64,000 nt of DNA from positions 68,909 to 132,908 of the forward strand of contig JAVBMT010000010.1 of NCBI GenBank assembly GCA_031552195.1, in the 5' to 3' direction. The stretch's first letter is position 1, and each line of letters starts with the position of its first letter. The notes below the pieces were generated by a model. The model had not been told where the DNA came from. It saw nothing but the letters and a program-made list of their open reading frames with translations, and searched no databases. Position numbers and translations under genes: made by a program. This DNA is from JAVBMP01 sp031552195. GTDB taxonomy: Bacteria; Desulfobacterota; Desulfovibrionia; Desulfovibrionales; Desulfovibrionaceae. This document shows positions 57,269 through 64,000 of this stretch, piece after piece.

Positions 57269-59617
57269 ATGCAGCAGAACGAATTGCGTGAGTTTGAAGG
57301 CAAATGCATCCAGGAAGAGGCCCCGGCCTGCGAGAGCCGTTGCCCTCTCCATGTGGATGCGCGCGGCTTGGCGCGGCTGATGGCGGGCGGAAACTTTTCC
57401 GAGGCCCGCAAACTGCTTGACCGGGTTATGCCCCTGTCTTCAATTCTGGCTTTTTTATGCGAAGGGCCGTGCATGGGCGGTTGCCGCCGGGCTGAGGTGG
57501 ACTCTCCGGTGAATTTGCCTTTGCTTGAGCGGGCCTGCCTTTTGAACTCGCGCGGGCTGAAACCCATGCCTCTGCCGGCCAGCGGCAAAAGCGCGGCTGT
57601 TTTGGGTTCCGGCCTGTCAAGCCTTACAGCTGCGTATGAGCTTGGCAAAAAGGGGCATTCCGTGTTGATATTGCATGCCGGATCGCCCGGGGGGGAACTG
57701 CTCGGCCTTGCCCCCGAGGTTTTGCCGCCTGAGATGCTGGAAGCCGCCTTTGAGCAGCTTGCTGGGCTGCGGGCGCGCTTCACGCGCCTTGACGCCTTCA
57801 GTTCCGCCCTGCCGCAAGAGCTTCTTGGCGAGCACAGCGGCGTATATTGCGGGTTTGATGATGCGCGTCTGGCCTCGCTTCTGCCTCGCCCCTCTTTCGT
57901 TCACCCCGTTACGCTCGAAGCCGGACTGCCGGGTTTGTTCGCGGGCGGGTGGGAAAGCTCTTTCATTGGCAAAGCGGCCTCGGGGCGGCGCGCCGCCCTG
58001 TCGCTTGACCGTTTTTTTCAAGGGGTTGACCCGGCTACGGCCAGGGAAAAAGAAGGTCCGCAACCCAGCCGCCTTTATACGGATATCTCATCCGTGCAGC
58101 CGGTTCCGGCCGTGCGGCCCGTTTCCGCCTTTCATCCGAGCGTTGAAGAGGCGGCGGCGGAAGGCGGGCGCTGCATCCAGTGCGAATGCATGGAATGCGT
58201 GAAGCGTTGCGCCTATCTGGCCCGTTACGAGGGTTATCCCAAAAAGTATGCGCGGCGTATTTATAATAATCTTGCTACGATAGCCGGAATAAGGCAGGCT
58301 AACAAACAGATAAATTCCTGCGCCCGGTGCGGCCTCTGCGCGAAAATATGCCCGCACGGGGCTGACATGGGGGTCTTTTGCGCCACGGCCCGCGGCGAAA
58401 TGGTCAAAACGCGGCATATGCCGGTTTCCGCGCATGATTTCGCCCTGCTGGAATTTGAATACAGCAACAGCCCAGAGGTCGCTTTTTACCGCAAAGACCC
58501 TGAAGGCGAAAGCGTCCGCCCTGACGAATGGCTGTTTTTCCCGGGCTGCCGGTTGCCCGCCTCCATGCCGCGCCAGACGGAAGAACTTTACAGGCATTTG
58601 CGCCGCCATCTTTCAGGCGGCGTTGGGCTGGCGTACCGGTGCTGCGGCGCTCCGGCCTCCTGGTCCGGAAGGGAAGCCCTTGCTGACGAGACCGCGCGCG
58701 TCTTTTTGAAACTGTGGGAAGAGGCGGGCGGGCCGGTTGTGCTGGCGGCCTGCGCTTCCTGTCTCGAATTTTTCCGGGTTAACCTGCCGCATATTCCAGT
58801 CAGGCCGGTCTGGGAACTCATGTCTACTTTGCCTTTACCGGAAGGGGCGCGCGCGGCCCCGTTCGCTCTGGCCCTGCACGACCCTTGCGCCGCGCGGGAA
58901 GACAGGGCGGCGCAAGAGAGTGTGCGCGCCTTGCTGGCCGCGCTGGGGCAAAACCTTGAAGAGTTGCCTCTCGGCGGGGCCTTGACCAGATGTTGCGGCT
59001 TCGGCGGGCTGGCTTCGGCGGCCGACCCGGACATGGGCCTGGCCTACGCGCAAAGCCGCGCAGGAGACACGGGCAACCCTATCCTGGCTTACTGCGCTAT
59101 GTGCCGTGAACTGCTGCGGGCTGGAGGCAAAGAAACCTTGCACATTCTGGATTTGCTTTTCCCCGGCGGGGAAGGCGTTTTTATGGAAGCGGCGAGGCGC
59201 CCGGCGCTTGGCATTTCCGACCGGCAGGAGGCGCAGTCGGATTTCAGCCGGAAAATGCTGCGCGAACTTTGGCGCGAAGAGGAGGAAAACGGAATGCCGG
59301 ACAAAGAACTGCTCATTGACCCTGAAATGGAACGCAAATTGGAAGAGCGGCGCATCCGCCGTTCGGATCTGCAGACGGTTTTGCGCCGCGCGGAAGATGA
59401 AGGAGCGCTTTTCGCCAACCCTTCGAACGGGCGTTTTCTGGCCGGTCTGCGCCCCCGTCAGGTAAGTTTCTGGGTGGAATTCAGCCGCTCGGAAAACGGC
59501 GCTTACGTCATTCATGACGCATACTGCCACCGTATGGTCGTGCCCGGAGTTCCCGGAGAGGGCGCTTCAACCCCGGCGTCGCGCGAGGGCAGCGCGGAAA
59601 AGGCGGTGTGGGGATGA
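57269..59617 (+). CDS. Multidomain Fe-S/flavin redox protein linked to the aldehyde oxidoreductase
   Basis: A 782-residue protein with several redox modules. The N-terminus has a GltD-like cysteine set (ACESRCPLHVDARGL, FLCEGPCMGGCRRAEV) and a Rossmann motif VLGSGLSSLTAAYELGKKGH, but the remaining flavin domain is short. In the middle are two [4Fe-4S]-type sets: CIQCECMECVKRCAYLAR and CARCGLCAKICPHG. Then follow HdrB-like CCG segments (FFPGCRLPA, YRCCGAPAS; LHDPCAARED, RCCGFGGLAS). The last ~150 residues have no known motif. From memory this is the dicluster-binding pyridine nucleotide-disulfide oxidoreductase family near Mop in Desulfovibrio (DVU_1558 type). It may pass electrons from the oxidoreductase. 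Confidence 0.8.
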   Translation: MQQNELREFEGKCIQEEAPACESRCPLHVDARGLARLMAGGNFSEARKLLDRVMPLSSILAFLCEGPCMGGCRRAEVDSPVNLPLLERACLLNSRGLKPMPLPASGKSAAVLGSGLSSLTAAYELGKKGHSVLILHAGSPGGELLGLAPEVLPPEMLEAAFEQLAGLRARFTRLDAFSSALPQELLGEHSGVYCGFDDARLASLLPRPSFVHPVTLEAGLPGLFAGGWESSFIGKAASGRRAALSLDRFFQGVDPATAREKEGPQPSRLYTDISSVQPVPAVRPVSAFHPSVEEAAAEGGRCIQCECMECVKRCAYLARYEGYPKKYARRIYNNLATIAGIRQANKQINSCARCGLCAKICPHGADMGVFCATARGEMVKTRHMPVSAHDFALLEFEYSNSPEVAFYRKDPEGESVRPDEWLFFPGCRLPASMPRQTEELYRHLRRHLSGGVGLAYRCCGAPASWSGREALADETARVFLKLWEEAGGPVVLAACASCLEFFRVNLPHIPVRPVWELMSTLPLPEGARAAPFALALHDPCAAREDRAAQESVRALLAALGQNLEELPLGGALTRCCGFGGLASAADPDMGLAYAQSRAGDTGNPILAYCAMCRELLRAGGKETLHILDLLFPGGEGVFMEAARRPALGISDRQEAQSDFSRKMLRELWREEEENGMPDKELLIDPEMERKLEERRIRRSDLQTVLRRAEDEGALFANPSNGRFLAGLRPRQVSFWVEFSRSENGAYVIHDAYCHRMVVPGVPGEGASTPASREGSAEKAVWG

Positions 59618-59826
59618 GGGCCGAGCTTAAGGAAATAAACGCCGAGGGCTGGGTGTGCGGGCGCTGTTCGGAGCCTCTTTGCCGTTTGCCGGTTGACATC
59701 ACTTATATGGGAAGCAATTTTCAGGTTGAATTGCCGCGTTGCCCCAGATGCGGCTATACCTTCATTCCGCCGGAGCTTGCTTTGGGCAAGATGCTGGAAG
59801 TGGAAAAAATTCTGGAAGACAAGTGA
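59614..59826 (+). CDS. Small double-CxxC redox-type protein (DVU_1557 family)
   Basis: This 70-residue protein starts with ATG overlapping the previous stop (ATGA) and ends with GTGA overlapping the next start. It carries two CxxC pairs: WVCGRCSEPLCRL and LPRCPRCGYTFIPPEL, separated by an ITYMGSNFQVELP strand, and resembles a zinc ribbon or rubredoxin-like knuckle. I recall it as the 'DVU_1557 family redox protein'. The role, perhaps as a metal or electron carrier for the oxidoreductase or its maturation, is inferred from the operon. Confidence 0.78.
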   Translation: MRAELKEINAEGWVCGRCSEPLCRLPVDITYMGSNFQVELPRCPRCGYTFIPPELALGKMLEVEKILEDK

Positions 59827-60482
59827 AATTTTACGAAAACGAAGAGTTACGCCAGGTAACGGGCAATATCCTGCATCCGGGCGGATATGAATTGACTGAA
59901 GACGCGCTGTGCCTTTGCGCCTTTGCGCCGGGTTCGCGCCTGCTTGAGGCAGGGTGCGGACCGGGGGCTGTTCTGAAATTATTGCTGGAGCGCGGATATT
60001 CGGCTGTCGGGCTGGATAAATCCGCTCCTTTTTTGGCTGAGGCCAGGCTAAGCGGCCTGAACGAACTGGTAAGGGGCGACCTGACGGCTCTGCCCTTCAA
60101 AGCGGAGAGCCTGGACGGAATTATCTGCGAATGTGTCCTTTCGCTGATTGCCGACAAAGCCTCAGCCCTGCGTGAATGCGCCCGCGTGCTGCGTCCAGGC
60201 GGCAAGCTGGCCCTTAGCGACATTGTGCTGCAAAGTGAAACCGGTTTGGCCGAATACTGCTGCTCCGGAGATTCCTGCGCGGAAGGGGCCGTAAGCGCGG
60301 CATGCCTGGAGAAACTTATGGGAGAAAGCGGGTTTACTCTGGTTTTTGAACGTGATTACACCCGCGCGTTGAAGGAACTGTCCGCCAATCTTATATGGCA
60401 TTTCGGCGCGGCGGCGCGGAAATTTCCCTGTTTCAGCCGGCGGGGGATATCCTACCGGCTGTTCATCGCGCGCAGAGATTGA
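59823..60482 (+). CDS. trsM: SAM-dependent methyltransferase TrsM (DVU_1556 family)
   Basis: The 219-residue class I methyltransferase shows LLEAGCGPGAVLKLLLERGY as the SAM-binding loop, VGLDKSAPFLAEA, a GDLTALPFKAESLDGIICE post-motif and RVLRPGGKLALSDIVL. A cysteine-containing insert (EYCCSGDSCAEGA) is unusual for this fold. The start is GTG at 59823 overlapping the previous stop (GTGA); the frame upstream belongs to no conserved sequence. By content and place it matches the TrsM methyltransferase that accompanies the radical SAM protein TrsS in Desulfovibrio. The substrate is unknown. Confidence 0.8.
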   Translation: MKFYENEELRQVTGNILHPGGYELTEDALCLCAFAPGSRLLEAGCGPGAVLKLLLERGYSAVGLDKSAPFLAEARLSGLNELVRGDLTALPFKAESLDGIICECVLSLIADKASALRECARVLRPGGKLALSDIVLQSETGLAEYCCSGDSCAEGAVSAACLEKLMGESGFTLVFERDYTRALKELSANLIWHFGAAARKFPCFSRRGISYRLFIARRD

Positions 60483-60496
60483 AGCTGGTGGACTGT

Positions 60497-60672
60497 GGCA
60501 TTTTAACTTTGAAAAAGTTTAAATGCTCCGGTGGTCGCGCTCGCGTACGCCCGCACGCGAGCAGCGCGGCGTGCCTTTAGCGTAAGACGCTTCGGGCTTG
60601 TACACGTCAGATAAAATATAGCCTTCTGCATTCAAAACCGATTTTTGCAGAGGTACTTAAAAGTGAAAATGC
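60497..60672 (+). repeat. Dispersed palindromic repeat, copy E (complete, inside the operon)
   Basis: This 176-bp element begins GGCATTTTAACTTTGAAAAA with its partner GTTTAAATGC, continues with CGCTCGCGTACGCCCGCACGC, GAGCAGCGCGGCGTGCCTTTAG, TAAAATATAGCCTTCTG and ends GTGAAAATGC. It matches copy B (25452-25626, inverted) along its whole length with substitutions. It starts 14 bases after trsM and stops 3 bases before the next gene's ATG. Confidence 0.87.
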
Positions 60673-60675
60673 TCT

Positions 60676-61143
60676 ATGGACGCTGAAACGCAAATGATGG
60701 TGCTGGAATTCGGGAGCAAGGGCTATAGTTGCGCCCAGATCATTCTGGCCGCCGGGCTGCGGCTTATGGGACGTGAAAACCCGGACCTCGTGCGGACTAT
60801 GTCCGGCCTGGCCCAAGGCGTGGGCGGAAGCGGAAATATTTGCGGGGCGCTGGTGGGCGGCGTTTGTCTGATCGGTCTGCACACCGGAAAAGGGCTTGAT
60901 GATGAAGAACCTTTCGCCGCCGCGCCGCTTTTGCTGGCTGAGCTGACGGACTGGTTCCAGGCCGGGCTTTGCGGCGGCGGAGCGATAACTTGCGATGCCA
61001 TGCTGGAATCCGTCGGCCTTGAAGCGGCGCATGCCGCGCGTTCGCCGCACTGCGCCGGGCTTGTCGCCGCCGTGTGGGAAAAAACCATTGCCATTTTGCG
61101 GAAAAACGGTTTTGACCCTTCCCTCGGGCGCGCTGAAAGCTGA
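60676..61143 (+). CDS. C_GCAxxG_C_C family redox protein (DVU_1555 family)
   Basis: The 155-residue protein belongs to the C_GCAxxG_C_C family of putative iron-sulfur or redox proteins. It shows YSCAQIILAAGLRLMG (the cysteine in the first helix), GNICGALVGGVCLIG (the 'GCxxG...C' element), and later AGLCGGGAITCDAM, RSPHCAGLV with additional cysteines. No ribosome site is visible because the repeat element ends 3 bases before the ATG; the native leader appears to have been displaced. The family's role is not known; it is a regular member of this oxidoreductase cluster. Confidence 0.8.
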   Translation: MDAETQMMVLEFGSKGYSCAQIILAAGLRLMGRENPDLVRTMSGLAQGVGGSGNICGALVGGVCLIGLHTGKGLDDEEPFAAAPLLLAELTDWFQAGLCGGGAITCDAMLESVGLEAAHAARSPHCAGLVAAVWEKTIAILRKNGFDPSLGRAES

Positions 61144-61215
61144 CCTTTTGCCTGTAACCGCCGTAACCGCGCAATGGCGGCCTGGCGCCGGGCGATAACG
61201 TATTTCAGAGGTATT

Positions 61216-62595
61216 ATGACTGACGGAGAAATATCTTCAACTTCCAGCCTGTGTCCGCGCTGCCTGGCGGTTTTGCCGGCGGTTCTGGAAAGGAAGGGAA
61301 ATGAGGTTCTGCTTAAACGCGTTTGCCCGGAGCACGGTCCTTGTGAGGAAGTGATCTGGCGCGGGGAGCCGGCTTTTGAAAGCTGGTCAAGGCCGAAAAG
61401 CGGGCTTAAGCCGCCCCGCCCGGAAACTGAAAGCCTGAAAGGCTGCCCCTACGATTGCGGGCGCTGCCCGGAGCACAGGCAGCGCGCCTGCACGGTGCTT
61501 CTGGAAATAACCGGTCTTTGCAACCTGCATTGCCCGGTTTGTTTCGCCGCCTCAGGGGAATCGAACCTTCAGCCCTCCTTCACCCCTTTGGCGGAATTGG
61601 AAGGCCAGCTGGAGTGGCTGGGCGAACACGCGGCAGGGGCTGTCTTGCAGCTTTCCGGCGGTGAGCCGACCCTGCATCCGCGCCTTGCGGAAATAACGCG
61701 CAAGGCCGCCGGGCTTTTTCCGGCCGTTCAGCTTAACACCAACGGGCTGAAACTGGCGGCTGACCCTTCTTTGGCGCAAAAGCTGGCGGATGCCGGGCTT
61801 GGCTGGGTATTTTTGCAGTTTGACGGAACTGACGACAAAATTTTCACGGCCTTGCGCGGCAAACCGTTGCTGGCGGAAAAACTCGCGGCGGTGGAAAACT
61901 GCCGCCGGGCCGGGTTGGGCGTCGTTCTTGTTCCAACCATTGTTCCCGGCGTTAATGACAACGACCTCGGCAACCTGCTCCGCCTCGCCATGTCGCTGTC
62001 GCCGGCCGTACGCGGGCTTCACCTTCAGCCGGCCACCCGTTCCGGGCGCAATTCTTTCATCCGCACCATTACCTTGCCGGAAACGCTGGCCTTGCTTGCC
62101 GCCCAAAGTGAAGGGCAAATCAGGCCGGAACACGCTTCTCCGCCCGGATGCGAGCATGAACGCTGCTCATTTCACTGCCGTTATCATCTTACCGCCCCGG
62201 GCGAATTGACCCCGATAAGCGTAACCGCCTGTTGTTCCAGCCCTTCCGGGGAAAACGCCTGTTGCGCGGAAAAGCCGGAAGACGGAATGCCCCGCGCCGT
62301 TGAAACGATTTTGCGCAGCTGGGGCGGCCCTGGCGCGGGTCGACCAGGAACGGGCCAGCCCGGACCGGGCGGCGAAGCGGACGCCTTTGACGCGTTCATC
62401 GCCCGCTCGCGTGAGAAAACGTTCAGCATAAGCTGCATGGCTTTTCAGGATGCGCGCAGCCTTGACCTGGAGCGCTTGCGCGGTTGTTGCGTACATGTTT
62501 TCGACCCTTCCCGGCGTCTGGTGCCTTTTTGCGCTTACAACCTTACGGCCGAAGACGGCAGGCCGTTATACCGCAGGCAGGCGGCGAAAGCATGA
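61216..62595 (+). CDS. trsS: Radical SAM protein TrsS
   Basis: The 459-residue radical SAM enzyme has CNLHCPVC (CxxxCxxC) for the SAM cluster, followed by LSGGEPTLHPRLAEI. The N-terminus carries a separate zinc-ribbon-like set (SLCPRCLAVLPA, VCPEHGPCEE) and CPYDCGRCPEHRQRAC just before the core. The C-terminus has more cysteines (GCEHERCSFHC, TACCSSPSGENACC), partly in positions where homologues can be selenoproteins. The start at 61216 gives MTDGEISSTSS. It precedes the ligase gene with a 4-base overlap. I recognise it as the TrsS family; the reaction is unknown. Confidence 0.82.
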   Translation: MTDGEISSTSSLCPRCLAVLPAVLERKGNEVLLKRVCPEHGPCEEVIWRGEPAFESWSRPKSGLKPPRPETESLKGCPYDCGRCPEHRQRACTVLLEITGLCNLHCPVCFAASGESNLQPSFTPLAELEGQLEWLGEHAAGAVLQLSGGEPTLHPRLAEITRKAAGLFPAVQLNTNGLKLAADPSLAQKLADAGLGWVFLQFDGTDDKIFTALRGKPLLAEKLAAVENCRRAGLGVVLVPTIVPGVNDNDLGNLLRLAMSLSPAVRGLHLQPATRSGRNSFIRTITLPETLALLAAQSEGQIRPEHASPPGCEHERCSFHCRYHLTAPGELTPISVTACCSSPSGENACCAEKPEDGMPRAVETILRSWGGPGAGRPGTGQPGPGGEADAFDAFIARSREKTFSISCMAFQDARSLDLERLRGCCVHVFDPSRRLVPFCAYNLTAEDGRPLYRRQAAKA

Positions 62596-63743
62596 ACGGG
62601 GCAAACAAACCGTATACGGGCGAACTTTATCTTGACAGACACTTCGCCTTGCGCTCCGTTGGCGCGCCCACAGCGGAGAGGCTTCTGGCCTGGCAGGCGG
62701 ACCGGTTGGCGCAAACTCTGGAAAATACGGCTCAAAACGCCATGTTTTACCGGAACCGTCTGGACAGAAGCGCCCTGAAAGCGGCCAGGAACCTCGCCGC
62801 AAGCGGCAGTGCTTCCGCCGGAGGGCTGAATGATATTCTGCGGCAGTTGCCCTTTACACGGCCTGAAGACATAATTTCCGGGCCGGAACGTTTTTTGGCG
62901 GTGGAACATGACGAGGTGGAGGGAATTATTTCCCTGCCGACCTCAGGCACCACGGGCGGTGGAAAGCGCGTGTTCTGCAACGCCGCCGACCTGCGGGAAA
63001 CAGCGGCGTTTTTCCGCCACGGGATGCGTTTTTTACTGGATATGACGAGAGAGGAAAGAGTGGTTTTGCTGATGTCCGGCACAAGGCCGGGCAGCGTGGG
63101 TGACCTTTTGGGGCAGGCCATGCGTTCTTTGAATGAAGATTCCGAGGCGGGAATTTCTTTTTCCGTGCATGGCTTTTTGCGCGATCTGGACAATGACGCG
63201 GAAGAATTGCTGAAGATAAAGCCAACCTGTCTGGTGGGGCTGCCCCGGCAGCTTCTTGCCCTGGCCCGGCACGAACGAGCGGGAGAGCTGGGGAAAACCC
63301 TGCGTTCGGTTCTGCTTAGCGGTGACGTGGCCACTCCGGCCTTGCGCGAGGAAATCGCCGGGGCGTTTTCCTGCCCGGTTTTTGTGCATTACGGCCTTAC
63401 CGAAACCGGCCTGGGCGGGGCGGTTGAATGCCGCGCGCGCTCCAGCTGCCATCTGCGCGAGGCCGATATGCTTTTTGAAATTATCGGGGCGGACGATAAG
63501 CCTAGCCCGGACGGGAACTGGGGTGAAATAACCATTACCACCCTGACCCGCGAGGCCATGCCCCTGTTGCGCTACCGCACGGGAGACGCCGGGCGCATCG
63601 CGCCGGAACCTTGCCCCTGCGGTTCCATTTTTCGCCGCCTTGAAGTTGGAGGGCGTCTGGCGCCTGATTGGCGCAATTTTGCCGGAAAACCTGCTGCGAG
63701 GTTTTGCCCTTTGCCGGTGTACCAACCGCTCAAAGGAGGGTGA
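62592..63743 (+). CDS. Adenylate-forming CoA-ligase-like protein (DVU_1553 family), probably shortened
   Basis: The 383-residue protein resembles phenylacetate-CoA-ligase-type adenylate-forming enzymes. It shows the AMP-binding P-loop SLPTSGTTGGGKRVF, VHYGLTETGLGGAVEC and LLRYRTGDAGRIAPEPCPCG. After GRLAPDWRNF the typical C-terminal lid domain of about 80-100 residues is missing or greatly reduced, and the protein ends in an unconvincing ARFCPLPVYQPLKGG. The ATG overlaps the trsS stop. A tRNA gene begins 118 bases downstream. It may be truncated, or the small lid may be normal for this subfamily. Confidence 0.75.
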   Translation: MNGANKPYTGELYLDRHFALRSVGAPTAERLLAWQADRLAQTLENTAQNAMFYRNRLDRSALKAARNLAASGSASAGGLNDILRQLPFTRPEDIISGPERFLAVEHDEVEGIISLPTSGTTGGGKRVFCNAADLRETAAFFRHGMRFLLDMTREERVVLLMSGTRPGSVGDLLGQAMRSLNEDSEAGISFSVHGFLRDLDNDAEELLKIKPTCLVGLPRQLLALARHERAGELGKTLRSVLLSGDVATPALREEIAGAFSCPVFVHYGLTETGLGGAVECRARSSCHLREADMLFEIIGADDKPSPDGNWGEITITTLTREAMPLLRYRTGDAGRIAPEPCPCGSIFRRLEVGGRLAPDWRNFAGKPAARFCPLPVYQPLKGG

Positions 63744-63861
63744 GCGGCGGCTCGCCTTAGCGCGATACGTTGCGGCAGCGGGTTTCAGGGCAAGTTTCGC
63801 TTGATTTCTTGCTGTATCCGGAGTAGTAATTGCACCTTGCGGCAAGCCTTTTCGCCGCGAT
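63744..63861. other. Spacer between the ligase gene and tRNA-Ser
   Basis: Another frame stays open for about 35 codons past the ligase stop without recognisable lid-domain sequence. No terminator is seen. The reading is too short to decide whether a frameshift has cut the ligase. Confidence 0.4.
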
Positions 63862-63951
63862 GGAGGGATGGCTGAGCGGTTGATAGCACTGGTCTTGAAA
63901 ACCAGCATAGGTGAAAGCCTATCGGGGGTTCAAATCCCTCTCCCTCCGCCA
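63862..63951 (+). tRNA. tRNA-Ser (anticodon UGA), CCA encoded
   Basis: The 90-base tRNA pairs GGAGGGA at 63862 with TCCCTCC at 63941-63947, followed by discriminator G and CCA at 63949-63951. The anticodon stem CTGGT/ACCAG encloses CTTGAAA, anticodon TGA. The variable arm is long (ATAGGTGAAAGCCTAT), as required for serine tRNAs, and GGTTCAAAT is the T-loop. tRNA-Ser genes are common integration sites for genomic islands. Confidence 0.95.
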
Positions 63952-64000
63952 AGCATCAAAATCGATGAAACCCGGATTGACCAATAATCCAAGAAATACT

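Noticed and set aside
60723..61174. Reverse-strand frames over the C_GCAxxG_C_C gene
   Set aside because: They are Arg/Pro-rich antisense shadows of a gene with clear family motifs.
1..64000. CRISPR array, rRNA operon, integrase or complete transposase
   Set aside because: I looked for regularly spaced repeats, rRNA core sequences and DDE or tyrosine recombinase motifs. Only the transposase remnant at 23640-23756 was found.

Overview
The window is a GC-rich bacterial chromosome segment that looks like a member of the Desulfovibrionaceae (Desulfobacterota). The assignment rests on gene content: the siroheme-dependent (Ahb) heme pathway with hemB in the middle, a Mop-type molybdenum aldehyde oxidoreductase followed by the radical-SAM/methyltransferase/C_GCAxxG_C_C/CoA-ligase set known to me from Desulfovibrio vulgaris (DVU_1553 to DVU_1559 type genes), a DUF39 homocysteine-biosynthesis protein, and the order acpP-fabF-glyA-dCMP deaminase-ribD-ribE-ribBA-ribH. 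No rRNA, CRISPR array or complete mobile element is present.

Layout. 1-1446: the 3'-truncated start of a membrane sensor. 1827-9204: fatty acid, one-carbon, dCMP deaminase and riboflavin genes, all forward. 9472-15053: heme synthesis (ahbC, a PAS-like gene, hemB, ahbD, one siroheme decarboxylase subunit), then a Cys-motif protein and queH. 15089-23586: DUF39 protein (reverse), a thioesterase fused to an ACT-like domain, an MFS transporter, hflX (apparently with an AUA start codon), a beta-CASP nuclease, rsmD and coaD. 23587-25920: an AT-richer accessory islet with an IS transposase remnant, orphan small genes, a phage DUF2635 gene, and copies of a dispersed palindromic repeat. 25922-36824: lipoprotein, antiporter, yebC, rlmE, glycosyltransferase, amino-acid ABC genes, two YbaK-family deacylases flanking a PEP-CTERM protein with a sigma-54-like promoter, and yjbQ. 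37109-41130: copper metallochaperone, copper ATPase, Usp and Tpx. 41210-50933: a reverse-strand block (GH57, an FlhG/MinD-like ATPase, a diguanylate cyclase, prfB with programmed frameshift, lnt, RNase P RNA, a zinc-ribbon coiled-coil protein, NIF3). 51320-53907: motA, motB and an Mpv17-like membrane protein. 54495-63743: the aldehyde oxidoreductase cluster. 63862-63951: tRNA-Ser(UGA).

The best candidate for a poorly described system is the 54.5-63.7 kb cluster. It joins a molybdenum aldehyde oxidoreductase to a multidomain Fe-S/flavin protein, a small CxxC protein, a SAM methyltransferase, a C_GCAxxG_C_C protein, a radical SAM enzyme and an adenylate-forming ligase. Most of these genes are joined by 4-bp overlaps, which argues for one functional unit. 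The only large break in the downstream part is a 176-bp copy of the dispersed repeat, which stops 3 bp before the C_GCAxxG_C_C gene. The cluster may be decaying: the ligase looks short at its C-terminus and ends about 120 bp from a tRNA gene.

Other signals of note are the ~175-bp repeat family with terminal palindromes, the AUA-initiated hflX, and the sigma-54 promoter on the PEP-CTERM gene. All identifications come from reading the sequence and from memory of the families. No search or structure prediction was run.
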